A DNA stretch of 64,000 bases from Alkalicoccobacillus gibsonii. GTDB lineage: Bacteria; Bacillota; Bacilli; Bacillales; Bacillaceae_D. The DNA lies in assembly GCF_016798245.1 (NCBI RefSeq), contig NZ_JAEUZA010000001.1, forward strand, positions 480,221-544,220, written 5' to 3'. Below, one piece after another: positions 40,544 to 50,209 of the stretch (the first letter of the stretch is position 1; each line of letters begins with the position of its first letter). The notes under the pieces were generated by a model. That model had not been told where the DNA came from and did no database searches. It saw nothing but the letters and a program-made list of their open reading frames with translations. The translations under genes were made by a program, and so were the position numbers.

Positions 40544-40607
40544 TCATCTCACTCTTTCATTTTTTAGCTAGTCTGCTCAAATCTCTTTTTTCTAAACCTG
40601 ATAACCC

Positions 40608-40635
40608 GTCATAAAAAAGGTTGTCCGGCATAGAC
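40608..40635 (+). promoter_or_regulatory. Possible SigE promoter of dacB
   Basis: GTCATA (40608-40613), 14 nt and GCATAGAC (40628-40635) resemble the mother-cell SigE pattern (GHATAnn, about 14 nt, CATACAnT) with mismatches in the second half of the -10 box. dacB-spmAB is SigE-dependent in B. subtilis. Confidence 0.45.
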
Positions 40636-40691
40636 ATGTTGGTAAGAAGTCAGGGGACAATCCTTGGACACAGGAACGAGGCGAGTAGCAG

Positions 40692-41828
40692 ATGATGAAA
40701 AAGATCAGTCTATTGGTACTATCTATATTGCTGTTAACGATGGGATGGACAACTTCGCTTGTAAAAGCAGAAGCGAATATTGGGGTCTCTGCACAAGCTG
40801 CTGTTTTAATGGAACAGTCAACTGGCAGAGTGTTATATGGAAAAAATGAACACGAACCGATGCGGATTGCAAGCATAACAAAGATCATGACTGCTATTCT
40901 AGCCATTGAGTCAGGTAAACTTAGTGAGACTGTTACGGTATCTGATCGAGCATTTGGAACGGAAGGGTCCTCGCTTTATCTGCAAGCTGGCGAAAAGGTT
41001 TTACTCGAGGACTTAGTGTATGGATTAATGATGAGAAGCGGAAATGATGCAGCAATGGCTATTGCTGAGCATGTAGGAGGAAGCGTAGAGGGCTTTGTCC
41101 TGCTAATGAATCAAAAAGCAGAAGAGATTGGAATGGAACATACGACCTTTCAAAACCCTCATGGATTAGATGACCTAGAGAATCACCGCTCTAGCGCTTA
41201 CGATATGGCCCTTCTAACACAGTATGCGATGACCAATGATACGTACAAAACGATCTCAGGTACAAGCGATTACCGGACAAAAGAAGGAACGACTCGGGTG
41301 TTTCATAACAAAAACAAGCTACTTACTCAGCTTTATAAGTACTCAACTGGTGGAAAAACCGGGTACACGAAGCTGGCTCATCGCACGCTTGTTTCAACAG
41401 CGACTAAAAACGATCTTGATCTAATTGTTGTCACACTTGATGCACCAAATGATTGGGATGATCATATGAATCTATTTAATTGGGCATTTGATCAGGTGAA
41501 GCTTCAAGAGGTTGTTCAAGAGGGCCCGATTTCTATCGTTCAGGATGAGTACTATAAAGGAAGAATCTATTCAAAGCAATCGTACTTTTATCCGGTTAAG
41601 AAAAATGAGTGGAACAAACTGAATCAAGAAGTCACACTCGTCACCCCTCCCGTGGCTGAAGAAAAGCTAAATGATCCCGTTGGAAAACTAACGGTGAAAA
41701 TGGATCAGGAAGTACTGACTAGTATTCCTCTTTATTATGATCCTCCGACCGAAGAAGAAAAACGCTCCTTTTGGAATCGTTTGTTCGGAGTGGTTCAAGT
41801 CGTAGTGGGGGTACAAACGAATGATTAA
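40692..41828 (+). CDS. dacB: D-alanyl-D-alanine carboxypeptidase DacB
   Basis: DacB (PBP5*) trims cortex peptidoglycan in the mother cell and limits cross-linking. The 378-residue protein has a signal peptide (about residues 1-26), SITK (Ser61, Lys64), SGN (about 119) and KTG (about 222), and a short C-terminal tail RSFWNRLFG-V. ATG 40692 lies 10 nt after GAGG, and ATG 40695 is also possible. It heads dacB-spmA-spmB, overlapping spmA by 8 nt. Confidence 0.94.
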   Translation: MMKKISLLVLSILLLTMGWTTSLVKAEANIGVSAQAAVLMEQSTGRVLYGKNEHEPMRIASITKIMTAILAIESGKLSETVTVSDRAFGTEGSSLYLQAGEKVLLEDLVYGLMMRSGNDAAMAIAEHVGGSVEGFVLLMNQKAEEIGMEHTTFQNPHGLDDLENHRSSAYDMALLTQYAMTNDTYKTISGTSDYRTKEGTTRVFHNKNKLLTQLYKYSTGGKTGYTKLAHRTLVSTATKNDLDLIVVTLDAPNDWDDHMNLFNWAFDQVKLQEVVQEGPISIVQDEYYKGRIYSKQSYFYPVKKNEWNKLNQEVTLVTPPVAEEKLNDPVGKLTVKMDQEVLTSIPLYYDPPTEEEKRSFWNRLFGVVQVVVGVQTND

Positions 41829-42417
41829 TAAAATCTGGATGTCTATGTTTGTCATTGGCGTTCTTTTTGCAGCCTGGAATGGAACGATGGATCAAGTAAA
41901 TGCGGCTATTTTCTCTGGTGCAAAGGAGGGAGTCGCAATTTGCCTTGGGCTAATAAGTGTACTTGCTTTTTGGTTAGGGTTAATGAAAATTGCAGAGGTC
42001 TCCGGGCTTCTTCAGTCCTTTGCCAAAATGCTGCGTCCACTCGCTACAAAGATATTTCCAGAAGTCCCTGCAGAGCATCCGGCTATGGGATACATCTTGA
42101 GTAACATAACGGCAAATATGTTTGGACTGGGAAATGCTGCTACGCCTATGGGCATTAAAGCGATGGAACAGTTAAAGCAGCTTAATCATAATCGTGATTC
42201 AGCTAGTCGTTCCATGGTGACGCTACTCGCTTTAAATACGGCGTGTATTACGTTTATTCCTACAACAGTGATATCGATCCGGATGAGCTACGGTTCAGCC
42301 TCCCCAACAGAAATCGTCGGTCCTACAATCATGGCATCTGCTTGTGCATTCATTGGAGCTATAATTATTGACCGCATCTTTTATATGAGAAAGATGAGAA
42401 AGCAGCGGACAATATGA
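41821..42417 (+). CDS. spmA: Spore maturation protein A
   Basis: SpmA is a 198-residue integral membrane protein with a nucleoside-transporter-gate-like fold needed for full dehydration of the spore core. IFSGAKEGVAICLGLISVLAFWLG (about residues 33-56, in parts) and NMFGLGNAATPMGIKAMEQL are family marks. It overlaps both dacB (8 nt) and spmB (4 nt), so the three genes are translated together. Confidence 0.94.
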   Translation: MINKIWMSMFVIGVLFAAWNGTMDQVNAAIFSGAKEGVAICLGLISVLAFWLGLMKIAEVSGLLQSFAKMLRPLATKIFPEVPAEHPAMGYILSNITANMFGLGNAATPMGIKAMEQLKQLNHNRDSASRSMVTLLALNTACITFIPTTVISIRMSYGSASPTEIVGPTIMASACAFIGAIIIDRIFYMRKMRKQRTI

Positions 42418-42950
42418 GTTGGCTAACGGAACTGTCCATTTGGTTTATCCCTTTTCTCATTGGCGGTATTTTAGTGTATGGAACCATTAAAAAAGTTCCT
42501 ACCTATGAAACGTTTGTAGAAGGAGCCAAAGAAGGATTCGGCATGTCCATTGCTATTATCCCGTATTTAGTAGGGATGATGGTGGCGATTTCTGTATTTA
42601 GGGCATCTGGTGCTCTTGACTTTATTATGAGTGCCTTGTCACCTGTTTTTCATTTGATTGGTGTGCCTGGTGAGGTTGTTCCGCTTGCCCTTTTGCGTCC
42701 CGTATCAGGAACAGGAGCCCTTGCCTTAATGAGTGATCTAATTGCCACTCACGGACCGGACTCATTTATCGGGCGACTGGCAGCAACGATGCAAGGTAGT
42801 ACCGATACTACCTTTTATATCTTAACCGTTTACTTCGGAGCCGTAGGTGTGAAGAAGATGGGGGATGCGCTTAAAGTAGGCTTGCTCGCTGATTTAGTTG
42901 GTATTGTAGCTTCTATCGTTATTATCACGATTTTGTTCCATGGAGTATGA
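42414..42950 (+). CDS. spmB: Spore maturation protein B
   Basis: The 178-residue partner of SpmA carries the second gate-like domain with FVEGAKEGFGMSIAIIPYLVGMM (about residues 33-55, in parts), ALLRPVSGTGAL and GSTDTTFYILTVYFGAVG. It starts at ATG 42414 within the spmA stop and ends the operon. A strong terminator follows at 42999. Confidence 0.94.
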   Translation: MSWLTELSIWFIPFLIGGILVYGTIKKVPTYETFVEGAKEGFGMSIAIIPYLVGMMVAISVFRASGALDFIMSALSPVFHLIGVPGEVVPLALLRPVSGTGALALMSDLIATHGPDSFIGRLAATMQGSTDTTFYILTVYFGAVGVKKMGDALKVGLLADLVGIVASIVIITILFHGV

Positions 42951-42998
42951 GTTCGCATAGGACTAGGATAAGACAAAACTAAAAATCAACTAGTAAAG

Positions 42999-43044
42999 GG
43001 CGAATGATTCTACAATCGAATCATTCGCCATTCGTGTTTTTTTT
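42999..43044 (+). terminator. Intrinsic terminator after spmB
   Basis: GGCGAATGATTC and GAATCATTCGCC form a perfect 12-bp stem with loop TACAATC. ATTCGTG and a T run follow. Confidence 0.8.
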
Positions 43045-43052
43045 GAAAAAAA

Positions 43053-43175
43053 GAGCGGAAGGAGAACCCGAGACTCCTGCGGAAAAACACGTGTCTGAAG
43101 ACTCAGCAGTGGTGGTTTTCCACGGATGAGGCTGAAGCCGTGTCCGCGGAAAGCGAGGGTTTCTCCTGGAGCGGA
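43053..43175. repeat. Dispersed palindromic repeat element
   Basis: About 120 bp with imperfectly complementary ends: GGAGAACCC near 43061 against GGGTTTCTCC near 43158, and GCGGA boxes at 43055, 43080, 43145 and 43171. GAGACTCCTGCGG and GGATGAGGCTGAAGCCGTG are phrases I associate with a repeat family scattered through intergenic regions of alkaliphilic and halotolerant Bacillaceae. It has no coding frame. The remaining gap to rluB (43176-43354) holds only AT-rich sequence. Confidence 0.6.
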
Positions 43176-43354
43176 TTTCTTGCTATATTCGTTTTTTTAC
43201 TTCCTACTTTAATGTTTTATCTCAGCCTAGTCTTTTTTTCATTTTAATTGTGTGCTAACTATGTAATTACCCTATGCTTTATCCACGCTAATTTTTTGTC
43301 TAATCTTGTGTAATGACGCTTCTGGAGGTATGATGGTACGTGAGGTGAATGATA

Positions 43355-44083
43355 ATGGAACGGTTACAAAAAGTGATTGCCCACGCAGGCGTTGCATCCA
43401 GACGAAAAGCAGAGGAATTAATCCTACAGGGACGGGTGTCAGTGAACGGAAAACCCGTGACTGAATTAGGTGTAAAGGTACAAGCAAATCGAGATAAAAT
43501 TGAAGTGGATGGGGTTCCTATTGACAAGGAAGAACCTGTTTACTTTCTTTTATATAAACCGAGTGGAGTCATTTCAAGTGTAAGTGATGATCGAGACCGT
43601 AAAGTAGTCACTGACTATGTTCAAGTGGAACAACGGGTCTTTCCTGTAGGACGCTTAGATTATGAAACATCCGGTTTAATTTTATTAACAAACGATGGCG
43701 AATTCGCAAATCTTCTTATGCATCCACGACATACGATTAACAAAGTATACGTGGCTAAAGTTGAAGGAATTCCAACAAAAGAAAGCTTAAAACGACTTGA
43801 AAAAGGGATTATGCTAGAAGATGGGAAGACGGCCCCAGCACAAGTTAAACTAATGACCGTTGATAAAAAGAAAAATACGGCAATTGTGAGATTAAGCATC
43901 CATGAAGGTCGTAATCGTCAAGTCCGCCGTATGTTTGAAGCGATTGGACATGCTGTACAGAAGTTAAAACGCGAGGAATACAGCTTCCTTACATTAAAAG
44001 GGATGAATCCCGGTGATGTACGCCCACTTAAGCCAATTGAGGTTAAGCATCTTCGTGAGCTTGCTGTCACGAAACCGTCATAA
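43355..44083 (+). CDS. rluB: 23S rRNA pseudouridine synthase RluB
   Basis: RluB modifies a uridine of 23S rRNA helix 89 to pseudouridine. ATG 43355 is used because TGAGGTG lies 7 nt upstream and the product begins MERLQKVIAHAGVASRRKAE as in B. subtilis. The 242-residue protein has an N-terminal S4 RNA-binding domain (about residues 1-60) and the catalytic motif PVGRLDYETSGLIL (about 99-112, Asp). RLSIHEGRNRQVRRMFEAIGH is the second conserved block. A hairpin separates it from resA. Confidence 0.95.
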   Translation: MERLQKVIAHAGVASRRKAEELILQGRVSVNGKPVTELGVKVQANRDKIEVDGVPIDKEEPVYFLLYKPSGVISSVSDDRDRKVVTDYVQVEQRVFPVGRLDYETSGLILLTNDGEFANLLMHPRHTINKVYVAKVEGIPTKESLKRLEKGIMLEDGKTAPAQVKLMTVDKKKNTAIVRLSIHEGRNRQVRRMFEAIGHAVQKLKREEYSFLTLKGMNPGDVRPLKPIEVKHLRELAVTKPS

Positions 44084-44122
44084 AACTAAAAGACAAGCAG
44101 TACCGGATAACGATATACTAGA

Positions 44123-44147
44123 AACAGGCTGGGAGCAGCCTGTTTTT
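44123..44147 (+). terminator. Intrinsic terminator between rluB and resA
   Basis: AACAGGCTG and CAGCCTGTT form a 9-bp stem around GGAG, followed by TTTC. Confidence 0.75.
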
Positions 44148-44202
44148 CACTCATTCTTTCATGCATGAGGTGCGAACTTTGTATGATTAGGAGGTAGCTA
44201 CG

Positions 44203-44730
44203 ATGAAAAGAAAACGGTTAATTATGAGGTCGGCTATCCTGTTAGCCATTGTCATAGCTATAGGCGTGACCTTTTACTTTAGTTATGGGAAGGATCATAG
44301 TATTGCCCAAGCCGGAAATGCCACCATTGATTTCTCTTTAAAGGATTTAGATGATGAATCTCATCAACTATCAGACTATGAAGGAAAAGGCGTTATGCTA
44401 AATTTCTGGGGAACATACTGTCCTCCATGTGAACGAGAGATGCCTTATATGGAATCTCTTTATCAAGAATATAAAGAAAAGGGTGTTGAGATTCTAGCAG
44501 TCAATGTAAATGAAGCACCACTTGCAGTAAATACATTTGTTAATCGTTATGATCTTAGTTTCCCTGTATTATTAGATAAAAATATGCAAGTAACAGAGGC
44601 GTACGGGATCGTACCGCTCCCTACGACGATTTTAATAAATGAAAGCGGTATGATTACAAACGTACATCAAGGTGAAATGACCGAGGCAATGATTAATGAA
44701 TTCTTAGAATCAATTGTGCCTAACGAGTAA
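44203..44730 (+). CDS. resA: Thiol-disulfide oxidoreductase ResA
   Basis: ResA is a membrane-tethered thioredoxin-fold protein that reduces the haem-binding cysteines of apocytochrome c outside the membrane. One N-terminal helix (about residues 9-28) precedes the thioredoxin domain with WGTYCPPCEREMP (Cys73, Cys76). A cis-proline occurs in VPLPTTILI (about 147). The 175-residue length is typical. TTAGGAGG precedes ATG 44203. It opens the resABC cytochrome c maturation operon. Confidence 0.95.
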   Translation: MKRKRLIMRSAILLAIVIAIGVTFYFSYGKDHSIAQAGNATIDFSLKDLDDESHQLSDYEGKGVMLNFWGTYCPPCEREMPYMESLYQEYKEKGVEILAVNVNEAPLAVNTFVNRYDLSFPVLLDKNMQVTEAYGIVPLPTTILINESGMITNVHQGEMTEAMINEFLESIVPNE

Positions 44731-44745
44731 GCGAGGTGTGAGAAG

Positions 44746-46392
44746 GTGAGTAACGTACAGTGTGAATGTGGTCAAGCCAACTCAGAAGGTACGCTGATTT
44801 GTCAAAATTGCGGAAAGCCGCTTGAAAAAACGGAGGCAGAAGCACCGTTATTAAATATGCGATATGAGGGAGCGGCTCGCCGTTCTAAAACATATACAAG
44901 TACTATTATCGATAAGATCTGGATGTTTTTTTCGTCTGTAAAGGTTGGAATCTGGATTCTAGTCATTCTTCTATTTGCTTCTGCACTCGGAAGTGTTTTT
45001 CCTCAGGAGGTTTTTATACCTGCCGACCAGAATGCATCAATCTATTATAAAGAAGAGTATGGATTTTTAGGTCAGCTTTATTATGATGTAGGCTTTCACA
45101 ATTTATATGGTTCATGGTGGTATATGCTGCTTTTAGCATCACTTGGAGTGTCTTTAATTATCGCGAGCTTGGATCGTGTGGTGCCTCTTTATAAGTCCTT
45201 ATCGAAGCAACGAATTACACGTCATCCGATGTTTTTGAAAAAGCAGCGACTCTTTTCAAAAACACAAGTAAGCAATGTGAATCAAGAGCAAATGCTCAAC
45301 CAGGTGAAAGCAAACCTATCTAAGAAACATTACAAAGTTAGAGAAGAAAATGGAAACCTACTTGCCGAGAAAAACCGCTTTGCTAGATGGGGGCCTTACG
45401 TCAATCATGTAGGGATTATCATTTTTCTCATCGGATGTATGCTCCGTTATTTTCCCGGTATGTATGTCGATGAGTCAATGTGGGTTCGTGAGGGAGAGGA
45501 AGCAAGAGTACCGGGAACGGATTCAACCTTATTTGTACATAATGAACGTTTTTTTGTTGAGTACTATGATGATTCAGATCCAACGTTTCAAGAGGCGCTT
45601 GAGCGAAATGGTGATCCAGTGGTTAAAACGTTTCAAACCGATGCGGTCTTACTAGCTACTGAAGAGTCAGGAGTTATTGGTGAAACAAGAGAGAAAAAAG
45701 AAGTAGCTAGACAAGAAATACGTGTAAATGAACCTTTAAAATATGAAGGACTTTCCTTATATCAGACACAGTATAAGTTAAATGAACTTAATGAGTTATC
45801 CTTTACATTAGAAAACAAAGAGACGGGCGAAACATACGGGCGAATGGATATTGATTTGTTTGACCCTGAAGAAATGTATGAACTTGAAGAAGGATACAAG
45901 GTCGAAGTTCTTGGTTATTTTCCTGATTATTTTATGAATGATCAAAACCAACCTTCTACTCGTTCACGTGTTCCTGATAATCCTTACTTTTTCTTTAAAA
46001 TGTATACCCCTGAAACACCAGAGGGTGAGGTAAGCTTTGTTGGGATACAAGATAACCGGGAACCTCTTGGAGAAACGGAATACAAGATGACATTTGTAGA
46101 TGTCGTAATGAAAAATGTTAGCATCCTTACTGTGCGGAAGGATTATACGATTCCATTTCTCATCGTAGGTGGAGCAATCTTTATGATTGGTTTAGTCCAA
46201 GGTGCTTATTGGACGCATCGCCGAATTTGGTTGCAAAAGGTTGATAATGAATGGTGGATCGCTGGACATACAAACAAGAGCTGGCTTGCGTTGCAACGTG
46301 ATATAGAATTTGTTGCAGAAGGTACAGGTCTAAACGAGACAGTTGATCAGTCAGAAGACAAACAGAAAAAGAAACAAGCTCAGGAGGGTTAA
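44746..46392 (+). CDS. resB: Cytochrome c biogenesis protein ResB
   Basis: ResB and ResC form the System II haem exporter and synthetase. The 548-residue protein opens with a small zinc-ribbon-like cluster (CECGQANSEGTLICQNCGK) and has four membrane helices, two near residues 65-85 and 125-145, one near 218 and one near 470, around a large extracytoplasmic domain. WGPYVNHVGIIIFLIGCM contains the conserved haem-ligand His region. GTG 44746 follows GAGGTGTGAGAAG. It ends 2 nt before resC. Confidence 0.95.
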   Translation: MSNVQCECGQANSEGTLICQNCGKPLEKTEAEAPLLNMRYEGAARRSKTYTSTIIDKIWMFFSSVKVGIWILVILLFASALGSVFPQEVFIPADQNASIYYKEEYGFLGQLYYDVGFHNLYGSWWYMLLLASLGVSLIIASLDRVVPLYKSLSKQRITRHPMFLKKQRLFSKTQVSNVNQEQMLNQVKANLSKKHYKVREENGNLLAEKNRFARWGPYVNHVGIIIFLIGCMLRYFPGMYVDESMWVREGEEARVPGTDSTLFVHNERFFVEYYDDSDPTFQEALERNGDPVVKTFQTDAVLLATEESGVIGETREKKEVARQEIRVNEPLKYEGLSLYQTQYKLNELNELSFTLENKETGETYGRMDIDLFDPEEMYELEEGYKVEVLGYFPDYFMNDQNQPSTRSRVPDNPYFFFKMYTPETPEGEVSFVGIQDNREPLGETEYKMTFVDVVMKNVSILTVRKDYTIPFLIVGGAIFMIGLVQGAYWTHRRIWLQKVDNEWWIAGHTNKSWLALQRDIEFVAEGTGLNETVDQSEDKQKKKQAQEG

Positions 46393-46394
46393 CA

Positions 46395-47582
46395 ATGGCT
46401 GCAGCAAGTGGAACACTCATGCTTATTGCATTTTTTCTTTACTTGGCTTCAACGATTGCATTTGCAGTTGCTGTTACAGGGAAGAAATGGAGAAACAAAC
46501 AAGGAGAAATGAAGGGAAATCGTTGGGGAACATTCGGCTTTATTTTTAGTATACTTGCTGCCCTTTGTTCACTAAGCTATTTTGTTTTAAGGTGGGTTGT
46601 TGCGGGACACCCACCAGTTAGTAATATGTTCGAGTACATGACATTTCTTGGGATTGCTATGGGACTTGCATTCATCTTAATCTTTAGTTTATATCGTAAC
46701 AACGTCATTGGAATGTTTACTATGCCAACGGTTATGCTTCTTATTGCATACGCATCTCTTTTTCCTAGAGAAGTAGCACCGCTTATTCCTGCCCTGCAAA
46801 GCAATTGGTTAAAGATTCATGTCATTACAACAGCACTTGGTCAAGGGATCTTATCAATCGGATTTGCGGCAGGTCTCGTTTATTTAATTCGCACGTTAGA
46901 TTATTCTAAACCAGGATTAAAAACAGCTGCACTTGAATGGATTATGTATGCAATCACGAGTTTAGTAGGTTATATCGGAATTGGATATCTATTTCGATTA
47001 TTTAATTATGAAGCAGTCTTCCAATACATAAATGAATTTGATGCCGAAGCTCAAATGACCTATACATTACCTGCAATTGTTGGACCAAATGCGGGAGAAT
47101 TATTAACGGATGGTCGCATGCAGCCATTGTTTCATGTATGGGCTGACATACGAAGTGATGATTTGAATACAGTGATATGGTCCTTTATTGCAGGGTTTGT
47201 TATCTATGTTCTGTTACGCCTTGTTTTACGTAAAAGAATTGGACATGCCATTCAGCCACTATTAAAGTCGGTAAATCCAGAGCAAGTGGATGAAGTCAGT
47301 TATCGTGCCATTGCTATTGGGTTCCCCGTGTTTGCATTAGGAGGTCTAGTGTTTGCGATGATCTGGGCGCAAATTGCGTGGACTAGATTTTGGGGCTGGG
47401 ATCCTAAGGAAGTATGGGCACTTATTACGTTTCTATTTTATGCTGTGTATTTACACTTACGATTATCAAATGGATGGCACGGAGAAAAGTCAGCCTGGTT
47501 ATGTGTCATTGGGTTTGCCATCATTATGTTTAACCTAGTTTTTGTTAACTTAGTCATTGCAGGTCTGCATTCCTATGCATAA
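46395..47582 (+). CDS. resC: Cytochrome c biogenesis protein ResC
   Basis: ResC (CcsA family) is a haem-handling membrane protein with about eight helices over 395 residues. The WWD-type haem motif WTRFWGWDPKEVWALI lies near residue 330, and external histidines occur in VAGHPPVSNMFEY and LHLRLSNGWHGEKSAW. AGGAGGGTTAAC precedes ATG 46395. It works with ResB to attach haem to c-type cytochromes. A short gap with a possible promoter separates it from resD. Confidence 0.95.
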   Translation: MAAASGTLMLIAFFLYLASTIAFAVAVTGKKWRNKQGEMKGNRWGTFGFIFSILAALCSLSYFVLRWVVAGHPPVSNMFEYMTFLGIAMGLAFILIFSLYRNNVIGMFTMPTVMLLIAYASLFPREVAPLIPALQSNWLKIHVITTALGQGILSIGFAAGLVYLIRTLDYSKPGLKTAALEWIMYAITSLVGYIGIGYLFRLFNYEAVFQYINEFDAEAQMTYTLPAIVGPNAGELLTDGRMQPLFHVWADIRSDDLNTVIWSFIAGFVIYVLLRLVLRKRIGHAIQPLLKSVNPEQVDEVSYRAIAIGFPVFALGGLVFAMIWAQIAWTRFWGWDPKEVWALITFLFYAVYLHLRLSNGWHGEKSAWLCVIGFAIIMFNLVFVNLVIAGLHSYA

Positions 47583-47667
47583 GACCACTTCAAGTGACTG
47601 AAATATTGAAGACATGGTACACTACATGTATCAGAGCTTATAAGTACTTGAAGGAGGCCCTTGCCTT

Positions 47668-48384
47668 ATGGATCAACAAGAAGCGAGAATATTGGTTGTA
47701 GATGACGAAGAGAGAATTCGTCGTTTACTACGAATGTATTTAGAGAGAGAAAATTATGTTATAGAAGAAGCCATTAACGGCGAAAAGGCTTTAGAAATGG
47801 CTCTTGAGACTGAATATGATTTAATTCTTCTCGATGTAATGATGCCAGAGATGGATGGCGTTGAGATGTGCCAGGAGCTTAGAAAAACAAAAGCAACGCC
47901 TGTTATGATGTTAACGGCAAAAGGAGAAGAAGGAAACCGCGTACAAGGCTTTGAAGTAGGCGCGGATGACTATATTGTTAAACCGTTTAGTCCAAGAGAA
48001 GTTGTGCTTAGAGTGAAAGCTTTACTAAGACGTTCATCTACAACTAAGTTTTTGCAAACGGATGTTCAGACAAAGGACTTGCTTGTTTTTAATCAATTAA
48101 CGATTGACAATGATGCGCACCGGGTGAGTGTAGATGGACAAGACATTGGACTGACACCAAAAGAATATGAATTGTTGTATTATTTGGCTCAATCACCGGA
48201 CAAAGTTTTCTCACGAGAGCAACTGTTAAAAGACGTATGGAACTATGAGTTCTTTGGTGACTTACGAACGGTTGATACACACGTTAAAAGGTTGAGAGAA
48301 AAGTTAAACAGAGTATCAGAAGAAACAGCCTCCATGATTGCAACGGTTTGGGGCGTAGGTTATAAGTTTGAGGCAGCGAAGTAA
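47668..48384 (+). CDS. resD: Response regulator ResD
   Basis: ResD is an OmpR-family transcription factor for aerobic and anaerobic respiration genes. The receiver domain (about residues 6-120) has VVDDEE, the phosphoacceptor Asp56 in LLDVMMPEMDG, and KPFSP. The C-terminal winged helix (about 140-235) includes LTPKEYELLYYLAQSP and VDTHVKRLREKL. It overlaps resE by one base. Res targets include resABC upstream, which suggests autoregulation of the operon. Confidence 0.96.
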   Translation: MDQQEARILVVDDEERIRRLLRMYLERENYVIEEAINGEKALEMALETEYDLILLDVMMPEMDGVEMCQELRKTKATPVMMLTAKGEEGNRVQGFEVGADDYIVKPFSPREVVLRVKALLRRSSTTKFLQTDVQTKDLLVFNQLTIDNDAHRVSVDGQDIGLTPKEYELLYYLAQSPDKVFSREQLLKDVWNYEFFGDLRTVDTHVKRLREKLNRVSEETASMIATVWGVGYKFEAAK

Positions 48385-50165
48385 TGCTTTGGCAAAGTGT
48401 TGTTGGTAAGCTGTGGTTTACAATTTTGCTATTAGTATCTGCAGTTCTCGCTATCTTAATGGTTTTATTGCTCCAATCTTTGGAGCAATTTAACCTTAAA
48501 GAAGCGGAAACACAGCTGCAAAAACATACGACAATGGTTGCTTCCATATACGAAGAACATGGAAACGAGCCAAATAGAAGTGAAATGATCCGACAGTATG
48601 GAGAGAATTTTAATATTAACATTGCTATTTTTGAAGATGGTGAAAAAAGTTGGGGATCAGAGAATCATTTAGACGTAACCTTGCCCCCGTCTTTTTTCTT
48701 AAGCGATGAAGAGCTTTCAACCGTTATTGAAGACAATCAAGTGGTTGTGAAAGAAGGCGACTTTTCTGGACCTTCATCAGGTCAAGCTGAAATTATGGTT
48801 GTTGGAGTTCCACTGGCGGGTCAACCGGGCGGTGGTGTTTTTATGTATCAAACCTTATCTGCTTTTGAACAAACATCAAATGAAACAAGACGATTAGTAT
48901 ACTTGTCTGCAGGTATTGCTATTGTACTTACAACCATCTTTGCTTTTTTCCTTTCGTCTAGAGTCACTGCCCCATTGCGTAAAATGCGTCAGGCGGCACT
49001 GGAAGTGGCAGAAGGAAATTTTCAAACGAAGGTCCCTATATTAACGCATGATGAGATTGGTCAATTAGCCATTGCTTTTAACCGAATGAGAAGAGAGCTT
49101 AACCGTAATATCGCCGCCTTAAATCAAGAAAAAGAACAGCTTGCACGAATTTTAAGTAGTATGGCGGATGGTGTCATGACTTTTAATCGCAAAGGGGAAG
49201 TGGTAGTGATGAACCCACCCGCTGAGCGATTCTTTGAGGATTGGCGCTACGAAATGGAAGACCAGCCTCATCATACGTCGAATCTACCTGAGGAAATGAG
49301 TCAGCTTTATTTAAATGTAATAGGTGAAGAAGAAGAAGAACTCATTGAACTTGTGGTTCAGGGCAGAAGCTGGGCCATTCTTATGGCTCCCTTATATGAT
49401 CAAAAGGATGTACGGGGTGCGGTTGCCGTTATTCGTGATATGACGGAGGAAAGACAGCATGACAAACTGAGAAAAGATTTTATTGCCAATGTTTCACATG
49501 AACTAAGAACACCTATTTCTTTACTACAAGGGTACAGTGAAGCCATTGTTGATGATTTAGCAGGTACTGTAGAGGATCAGAAGGAGCTTGCTAAAATTAT
49601 CTATGATGAGTCCTTACGGATGGGAAGACTAGTAAATGAGCTTCTTGATTTAGCGCGAATGGAAGCAGGTCATACTGAACTTAACAAGGATCTAGTAAAC
49701 ATTGAGGAGTTTTCTGATCGAGTGCTTCGGAAATTCCAAGGCTATGCGAAAGACGACGGAATCACCCTTACAACTCATATTGAAGGGGATCAGCCAGAGT
49801 TTTTAATGGATCCCGATCGAATGGAGCAAGTATTAACCAATCTTCTGCATAATGCCATTAGACATACGGAAGAAGGGGGTACGGTTTCCTTGAATGTTCG
49901 ATTATTTGAGAACTCGATCGAATTGGATGTGACGGACACAGGTAGTGGAATCCCAGAAGAAGATCTGCCGTTTGTATTTGAGCGTTTTTATAAAGGAGAT
50001 AAATCAAGAACAAGAGGACGTTCTGGCACTGGGCTGGGATTAGCCATCGCAAAGAATATCATCTCAGCTCACAAGGGTGAAGTAACGGTTCATAGTCGAA
50101 TGAACAAAGGAACAACATTTTCTATCGTTCTTCCACGAAAACCTGATCATCCTAGCGAAAAATAA
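48384..50165 (+). CDS. resE: Sensor histidine kinase ResE
   Basis: The 593-residue membrane kinase has two transmembrane helices (about 10-30 and 172-194) flanking an extracellular sensor domain, then HAMP (about 195-245), a PAS domain (about 250-350), HisKA with NVSHELRTPISLLQGYSEA (His about 371) and a HATPase domain (NLLHNAIRHTEEGG, DTGSGIPEED, GTGLGLAIAK). It phosphorylates ResD according to respiratory redox state or oxygen. ATG 48384 shares its first base with the resD stop. Confidence 0.96.
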   Translation: MLWQSVVGKLWFTILLLVSAVLAILMVLLLQSLEQFNLKEAETQLQKHTTMVASIYEEHGNEPNRSEMIRQYGENFNINIAIFEDGEKSWGSENHLDVTLPPSFFLSDEELSTVIEDNQVVVKEGDFSGPSSGQAEIMVVGVPLAGQPGGGVFMYQTLSAFEQTSNETRRLVYLSAGIAIVLTTIFAFFLSSRVTAPLRKMRQAALEVAEGNFQTKVPILTHDEIGQLAIAFNRMRRELNRNIAALNQEKEQLARILSSMADGVMTFNRKGEVVVMNPPAERFFEDWRYEMEDQPHHTSNLPEEMSQLYLNVIGEEEEELIELVVQGRSWAILMAPLYDQKDVRGAVAVIRDMTEERQHDKLRKDFIANVSHELRTPISLLQGYSEAIVDDLAGTVEDQKELAKIIYDESLRMGRLVNELLDLARMEAGHTELNKDLVNIEEFSDRVLRKFQGYAKDDGITLTTHIEGDQPEFLMDPDRMEQVLTNLLHNAIRHTEEGGTVSLNVRLFENSIELDVTDTGSGIPEEDLPFVFERFYKGDKSRTRGRSGTGLGLAIAKNIISAHKGEVTVHSRMNKGTTFSIVLPRKPDHPSEK

Positions 50166-50209
50166 AGAAAAATCTTGTTCCATACGAAACAAGTGGAGGG
50201 TGTTAAACA

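Noticed and set aside
36600-40600. Transposon ends or transposase around the second spoVA cluster
   Set aside because: I looked for transposase or resolvase reading frames and long terminal inverted repeats and saw none.
50166-50209. Cobalamin riboswitch before the BtuF-like gene
   Set aside because: There are only 44 nt between resE and the start codon.
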